DNA of 18,383 nucleotides from Candidatus Moranbacteria bacterium CG_4_9_14_3_um_filter_42_9 (lineage in GTDB: Bacteria > Patescibacteriota > Minisyncoccia > Moranbacterales > UBA2206): positions 1-18,383 of the forward strand of contig PFVN01000003.1 in assembly GCA_002790635.1 (NCBI GenBank). Direction: 5' to 3'. The notes beneath the pieces were generated by a model. The model searched no databases. It worked only from the letters and a program-made list of their open reading frames with translations, and was not told where the DNA came from. The position numbers and the translations under genes are program-made. This document shows, in pieces, positions 15,145 through 18,383 of this stretch. Each line of letters begins with the position of its first letter. Within the stretch, counting starts at the first letter, position 1.

Positions 15145-16041
15145 ATGAATACAAAACAAAAGGGAAATTTGCTCGAAGACATTGTTGAACATTTATGTTC
15201 TGGTATTAAAGGTGCAAAAGTATCGAAAAATGCAGAGATTTTAGGAACAAGGAGTGGTAATAAAAGAGAAGTCGATGTTTTAATCAAAGGTCAAGTTGGC
15301 ATGTTTCCAGTCAGCGTTGTTATAGAGGCTAAAAATTACAATAAGCCAGTAGGGATTGAAAAGGTAGAAAGCTTAAAATCTAAGCTGGATGATGTTGGTG
15401 GAGATTTGGGTGTTATCGTATGTCCCAAGGGATTTACAAAGGCAGCAAGAAATCTTGCTACTTCAAATGGTATAAAACTATTTGAGGTTGTTGATCCAAA
15501 ATTAGGAGACAACAAACTTTTTATTCCATTGCGTTGCATTATGCCAAATATGGCAGGATATAGCTTTAAGGTTATTCATCGTACAATTGGAGAATTTTCA
15601 ATCAGTCAGGATATTTCCAGATGGAGATTTCATATAGGAAATGATTTATTAACCTCACAACAACTGGCGACTCACGCATGGAACACAGGGATGATTCCCC
15701 AAGAGGCTGGCGATCATACTGCCATTTTTAATGCAATGACAATGAGTGATGCTGAAGATCCTAAATATCTTCAATATTGTGAAATCGAAGTACACGTAAA
15801 AGTAATTGAAAAATTTTATTTAAAACTTATTCCGGCATCATTCTTAAGAGATTCAATGACTGATAGGACTCATTTTAATCTGGACATACATTTAGCATCA
15901 AGAGATGCTGATATGGAAAAAGCTGGGTGGAAAGAGTTCTCATCATTTGAAGAAATGGACAAGACAGCTGAAATTAAGGATCAGCCGGATGGCATTGAAG
16001 GATTAATTATAAGACCAAATTATCAATTGAGTATCAATTAG
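15145..16041 (+). CDS. Mrr-like restriction endonuclease domain protein
   Basis: About 300 residues. The N-terminal part (about 8-125 counted from a GTG six bases further up) is a PD-(D/E)xK nuclease of the Mrr_cat kind: a helix with GNLLEDIVEHL, REVDVLI (Asp46), VVIEAKN (Glu63 and Lys65), and the helix GFTKAARNLA after GVIVCPKG. This fold is typical of type IV enzymes that cut modified DNA. The remaining 175 residues are a mixed alpha/beta domain that I do not recognise, perhaps the target-reading part. I chose ATG 15145 over the in-frame GTG 15139; neither has a Shine-Dalgarno. The coding sequence is visibly more A/T-rich than hsdR, suggesting cargo from another source. It might also belong functionally with the PIN gene that follows after 14 bases. 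Confidence 0.8.
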   Translation: MNTKQKGNLLEDIVEHLCSGIKGAKVSKNAEILGTRSGNKREVDVLIKGQVGMFPVSVVIEAKNYNKPVGIEKVESLKSKLDDVGGDLGVIVCPKGFTKAARNLATSNGIKLFEVVDPKLGDNKLFIPLRCIMPNMAGYSFKVIHRTIGEFSISQDISRWRFHIGNDLLTSQQLATHAWNTGMIPQEAGDHTAIFNAMTMSDAEDPKYLQYCEIEVHVKVIEKFYLKLIPASFLRDSMTDRTHFNLDIHLASRDADMEKAGWKEFSSFEEMDKTAEIKDQPDGIEGLIIRPNYQLSIN

Positions 16042-16055
16042 TAGAAAAATAAATT

Positions 16056-16670
16056 ATGGAAGGAAAAAAGCAGAGTAAGTCAGATGGATTTATATTCGAT
16101 ACTAATGTATTTGATGAGTTGCTAAATAGCAAAATAGACTTAGAATCATTGCCTATAAATTTCAAATATTATATTACGCATATTCAGGAAGACGAAATTG
16201 AATCCATGGGCGATGATAAAAAGGGAAAGAAAGATCAGTTGCTCTCCATACTGAATAAGTTCAGCGGGAAACTAATTCCAACTGAAGCTAATGTATTGGG
16301 TGTTTCACAATTTGGAGCCTGCAAGTTAGGTAATGGTGTTAAAATTCCTACAGAAGCAGCGGTTTGGGGTGTCTCAAAATGGGATGAATGTAAATGGGGA
16401 AACGGTGTTAAAATCCCAACAGAAAGTTTTGTATTGGATGTATCCAAGTTAGACGGCGAGGCAAAATTAGATGGCACGACATATTTCGAATCATTGCAAA
16501 ATGGAAACTTGAGACACATTGAAGACGCGCTTATTGGTGAAACTGCAATTGTAAATAATTTAACGCTCGTTTCGAATGATGAAAATTTCAGGAGTAAAAT
16601 TCAAAAATTAGGCGGAAGCTCAATTAGTTTTAGTGAATTTATCGAAATAAATGGAAATTGTGATATTTAA
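16056..16670 (+). CDS. PIN-domain RNase-like protein with an internal 23-residue tandem repeat
   Basis: A 204-residue protein with the acidic residues of a PIN ribonuclease: FIFDTNVFD (Asp15), a second acid near Glu47 (QEDEIES), HIEDALI (Asp157) and LVSNDENF (Asp175). PIN domains cleave RNA and often serve as toxins. Here the fold is split by an insertion (about 72-140) made of three consecutive copies of a 23-residue unit with the pattern IPTE..V..VS....CK.GNGV. Such an insertion is not part of the basic PIN fold and could form a beta-rich binding platform. No obvious antitoxin gene is adjacent: the upstream neighbour is a nuclease and the downstream one a zinc-ribbon protein. No Shine-Dalgarno is seen. 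Confidence 0.75.
   Translation: MEGKKQSKSDGFIFDTNVFDELLNSKIDLESLPINFKYYITHIQEDEIESMGDDKKGKKDQLLSILNKFSGKLIPTEANVLGVSQFGACKLGNGVKIPTEAAVWGVSKWDECKWGNGVKIPTESFVLDVSKLDGEAKLDGTTYFESLQNGNLRHIEDALIGETAIVNNLTLVSNDENFRSKIQKLGGSSISFSEFIEINGNCDI
16272..16475 (+). repeat. Three tandem copies of a 69-bp in-frame repeat
   Basis: Copies lie at 16272-16340, 16341-16409 and 16410-16475 (the last is 66 bases), each encoding about 23 residues of the form IPTE..V.GVS..D.CK.GNGV. The protein-level match is clearer than the DNA match, because many third positions differ. The expansion is therefore old and maintained by selection rather than a recent slippage product. Confidence 0.7.
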
Positions 16671-16687
16671 AGCTGGCTAAATAAGGA

Positions 16688-17287
16688 ATGGAAATTTCAG
16701 ACGAAAAAATAAAAGAATTCCAAGAAATATACAAGAAAGAATATGGCAAAGAACTTTCTTGGAAAGAAGCCGCAGAAGGAGCGCGCAGTCTTTTGGGCTT
16801 AGCGCAAATTGCATACGACTCATATAAAGAGGATTGCTTTCGCAAGCGCAAACTCAAGGATCATCCCAAAGGATTTCATTTGGACGATGGGAAAACATAC
16901 AGTTGCCGGATTTGCCGAGAAAGTATTTCTAATGAGCAGACTTGGTGGGATGAAGGTGGTATCAAATGCCTTCATTGCCAAAAAGCTTTGGACAAAAAGA
17001 TTATTCCCAAAAGTGTTTGTAAGGATGATGAGTCTTGGTATGCAACTTGGGAATTTGATTACTATTTCAAAATAAAATCCCCAACTGTTAGAAAGCTTGT
17101 CAGACAAGGAAAGTTGAAGTCCCGGACTGTTCCCAATATCAACGGTGGCGAGCATTTTGAGCTGTTTCTTATAAAAGACAACATTGGCGTTCTTCCCGAA
17201 AAGCCAGAAAGCTATTTGGTTAAAGACGAACAGGACAGAGTCCATGTGGAATATAAGGATGTAGATGTATCAAAGTTATTACAATAA
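16688..17287 (+). CDS. Zinc-ribbon protein with a winged/MerR-like C-terminal segment, unknown function
   Basis: A 199-residue protein. A helical N-terminus (about 3-45, starting MEISDEKIKEFQ and containing YGKELSWKEAAE) resembles a segment I have often seen at the start of small Patescibacteria proteins. A zinc ribbon follows, with Cys73, Cys76, Cys94 and Cys97 (CRIC...CLHC). Near 126-150 the segment YYFKIKSPTVRKLVRQGKLK looks like the helix-turn-helix of excisionase/MerR-type DNA binders. I cannot assign a function; nucleic-acid binding or regulation is likely. It could serve as a partner or regulator of the PIN protein 17 bases upstream. An A/G-rich aagga immediately before the ATG is too close to act as a normal ribosome binding site. 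Confidence 0.65.
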   Translation: MEISDEKIKEFQEIYKKEYGKELSWKEAAEGARSLLGLAQIAYDSYKEDCFRKRKLKDHPKGFHLDDGKTYSCRICRESISNEQTWWDEGGIKCLHCQKALDKKIIPKSVCKDDESWYATWEFDYYFKIKSPTVRKLVRQGKLKSRTVPNINGGEHFELFLIKDNIGVLPEKPESYLVKDEQDRVHVEYKDVDVSKLLQ

Positions 17288-17289
17288 AA

Positions 17290-18072
17290 ATGAATAGGGA
17301 CGCAAAGGAAAAAGTAAATTTTCTCATTAATGACAACAAGGGGGCGATAAAAAATCCGCTACCCAAATTAGCATTGAAGGCAAACTCGAACTTGTTAGTT
17401 CAAGACTTGGAACGATCGAAAAAAACAATAGCGGAGATTCTGGTTGTTGTTGAAAATTATTATAAGGAACTAGCACCCTTTATAATAAACCTTCGAAAAA
17501 ATGTTAACGACATTACAGAAGAAACTCATATATGCGCTGTTTATCTACTCATGAGTCATGCCGTTCAGGATTGGAAGGCAGCTTTTTTATTGGCTCGCAA
17601 TGGTGATATTGGAAGTTGGGTTTTTATTCGGTTAATCAAGGAATCCATCGCGCTGGCTGACCTTTTCGTTCTGGAATTCAGGAAGGGCGAGAGAAAATAT
17701 ATAGACAAGTGGTTCTCCGGTGAAGTTATAGGACATGCATCTTGCAGGGAAGCTCACGAAGAATTCTTCAAGGAGCTGAAAGAAAACGAAGGAATTGATA
17801 TAAAAAAGATGGCTTCAGAGATCTATCACATGGAATCCTTGGTTATACACAGCTCATATAGCACGATGTTGGAGAGCGTTAGTCCGTTTACGGAGGATTT
17901 TGATTATAGCGGACGGACCCAATATTCTCGTACTAGTACAATGTTGCCTTATGCCAAAGGTAGTATGGAGGCTGTAAATATAAGCCTAAAGCTCATATAT
18001 TTATTTTTGATAAAAGACGCAGAAGCGTACGAAAATCTTGATAAGATACTGATTAAATACTCTAGCAAATGA
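17290..18072 (+). CDS. All-helical protein of unknown function (DUF5677-like)
   Basis: A 260-residue, almost entirely helical protein with no transmembrane segment strong enough to call. The layout is a long helix pair (about 35-70), YLLMSHAVQDWKAAF (85-99), ARNGDIGSWVFIRLIKES (102-119), a charged middle (131-180) and YHMESLVIHSSYSTM (179-193). The R-rich helix followed by a late IHSSYS motif resembles DUF5677-type proteins, which occur widely in defence islands and may be related to HEPN folds. The enzymatic role, if any, is unknown. It begins two bases after the zinc-ribbon gene and is the last gene of the operon, ending in TGA. No strong terminator follows. Confidence 0.6.
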   Translation: MNRDAKEKVNFLINDNKGAIKNPLPKLALKANSNLLVQDLERSKKTIAEILVVVENYYKELAPFIINLRKNVNDITEETHICAVYLLMSHAVQDWKAAFLLARNGDIGSWVFIRLIKESIALADLFVLEFRKGERKYIDKWFSGEVIGHASCREAHEEFFKELKENEGIDIKKMASEIYHMESLVIHSSYSTMLESVSPFTEDFDYSGRTQYSRTSTMLPYAKGSMEAVNISLKLIYLFLIKDAEAYENLDKILIKYSSK

Positions 18073-18082
18073 TACAGGGCAG

Positions 18083-18140
18083 TGTCTTAAAAGCTCAAAA
18101 TAAGACAAGGGCTGTCTTGTGTCTCATTTGTCTCATTTAC
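18083..18140. repeat. Cluster of TGTCT inverted and direct repeats in the gap after the operon
   Basis: tgtctta (18083-18089) and taagaca (18101-18107) are exact complements around an 11-base loop. aagaca (18102-18107) can instead pair with tgtctt (18113-18118), giving two exclusive hairpins. Two adjacent copies of TGTCTCATT follow at about 18120-18137. The cluster lies between the operon end and the 3' end of the minus-strand recombinase. It may be a weak two-way transcript end or a binding site. The rest of 18073-18226 shows nothing I can name. Confidence 0.4.
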
Positions 18141-18226
18141 CCTTTGAAATTGCGACCGAGGAGCCTCAAATCTCGCGCATGGACGAATCGTCAAAAAAGC
18201 CTTATAATTCCCTATAACTGAAAGTT

Positions 18227-18383
18227 CTAGACCGATGATGCCCGCCAGTTAGGAAATGAAGTCATTGGCTCGCCCGCTACGAGGGCTCGCCAGCCGTTTT
18301 TCTGGGAAATTTCAAGACGTTTTGAATTCAGCATAAAGTTCGAGCCGACATTTTTGAGAAATGCGCGGATTTGCGTTTTGTCG
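18227..18383 (-). CDS. C-terminal end of a second serine recombinase (partial, cut by window)
   Basis: An open minus-strand frame enters at the right edge and runs 51 codons to a TAG at 18227-18229. The segment IRAFLKNVGSNFMLNSKRLE followed by a W..L tail matches the last conserved stretch of Patescibacteria-type serine recombinases, where R..L...GS...L..K.L is usual. The recombinase at 296-1753 ends with a related pattern (REIL...KSRLIFKDKQLTLEK). The catalytic part would lie beyond the window, so I cannot say whether the gene is intact. Its orientation is the same as that of the left recombinase. Confidence 0.6.
   Translation of the reverse strand, partial: DKTQIRAFLKNVGSNFMLNSKRLEISQKNGWRALVAGEPMTSFPNWRASSV

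Noticed and set aside
16056..17287. PIN toxin-antitoxin pair
   Set aside because: The neighbour has a zinc ribbon and is larger than usual antitoxins, follows rather than precedes the PIN gene, and no small antitoxin frame is visible. Kept only as a weak possibility.
1..18383. CRISPR array, tRNA or rRNA genes
   Set aside because: I found no regularly spaced direct repeats with unique spacers, and no cloverleaf or rRNA-like stretch.

Overview
The window reads as accessory DNA from a bacterium, most likely a member of the Patescibacteria/CPR (Parcubacteria-like). This assignment rests on the style of the serine recombinase, ParB-methyltransferase and terminase proteins, on the near absence of Shine-Dalgarno sequences (most starts follow a short A/T-rich spacer), and on moderate-to-low G+C. 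TGA is used as an ordinary stop (for example at 4535-4537 and 18070-18072), which argues against the code-25 lineages. The lineage is an inference and was not checked against a database.

Layout. (1) 1-295: a palindrome-rich non-coding stretch. (2) 296-1753, minus: a large serine recombinase. (3) 1754-2021: an intergenic region with a plausible rightward promoter and a strong hairpin. (4) 2022-5960, plus: a tightly overlapping phage-type packaging module made of a ParB-domain DNA methyltransferase, a second beta-class DNA methyltransferase, a terminase small-subunit-like protein and a terminase large subunit. It ends at a clear rho-independent terminator (about 5975-6011), and no portal, protease or capsid gene follows. 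(5) 6127-18072, plus: eleven more genes plus hsdS' in one head-to-tail run with gaps of 1-17 bases, starting at a TTGACA/TAGACT promoter. The run holds a type I restriction-modification locus (half hsdS, hsdM, a two-TRD hsdS, hsdR and a YgjP-type metalloprotease). Between hsdM and the second hsdS sits a cassette of two ThsB-like TIR proteins with a small multi-pass membrane protein between them. The hsdS that follows carries an extra N-terminal domain of about 130 residues with one hydrophobic helix. After the protease come an Mrr-like nuclease, a PIN-domain protein containing a tandem 23-residue repeat, a zinc-ribbon protein and an all-helical protein of unknown function. (6) 18227-18383, minus: the last 51 codons of what looks like a second serine recombinase, cut by the window end.

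How it fits together. Recombinase genes at both ends, a phage packaging module and a dense defence operon fit a mobile-element hotspot or a terminase-carrying satellite with anti-phage cargo. The best candidate for a new system is the TIR / membrane protein / TIR / (membrane-domain)-HsdS cassette inside the type I operon. It looks like a Thoeris-type signalling module that has no recognisable ThsA and instead uses a membrane protein as its candidate effector. It may be coupled to the restriction complex through the fused HsdS. That coupling is inferred from gene order and domain composition only.
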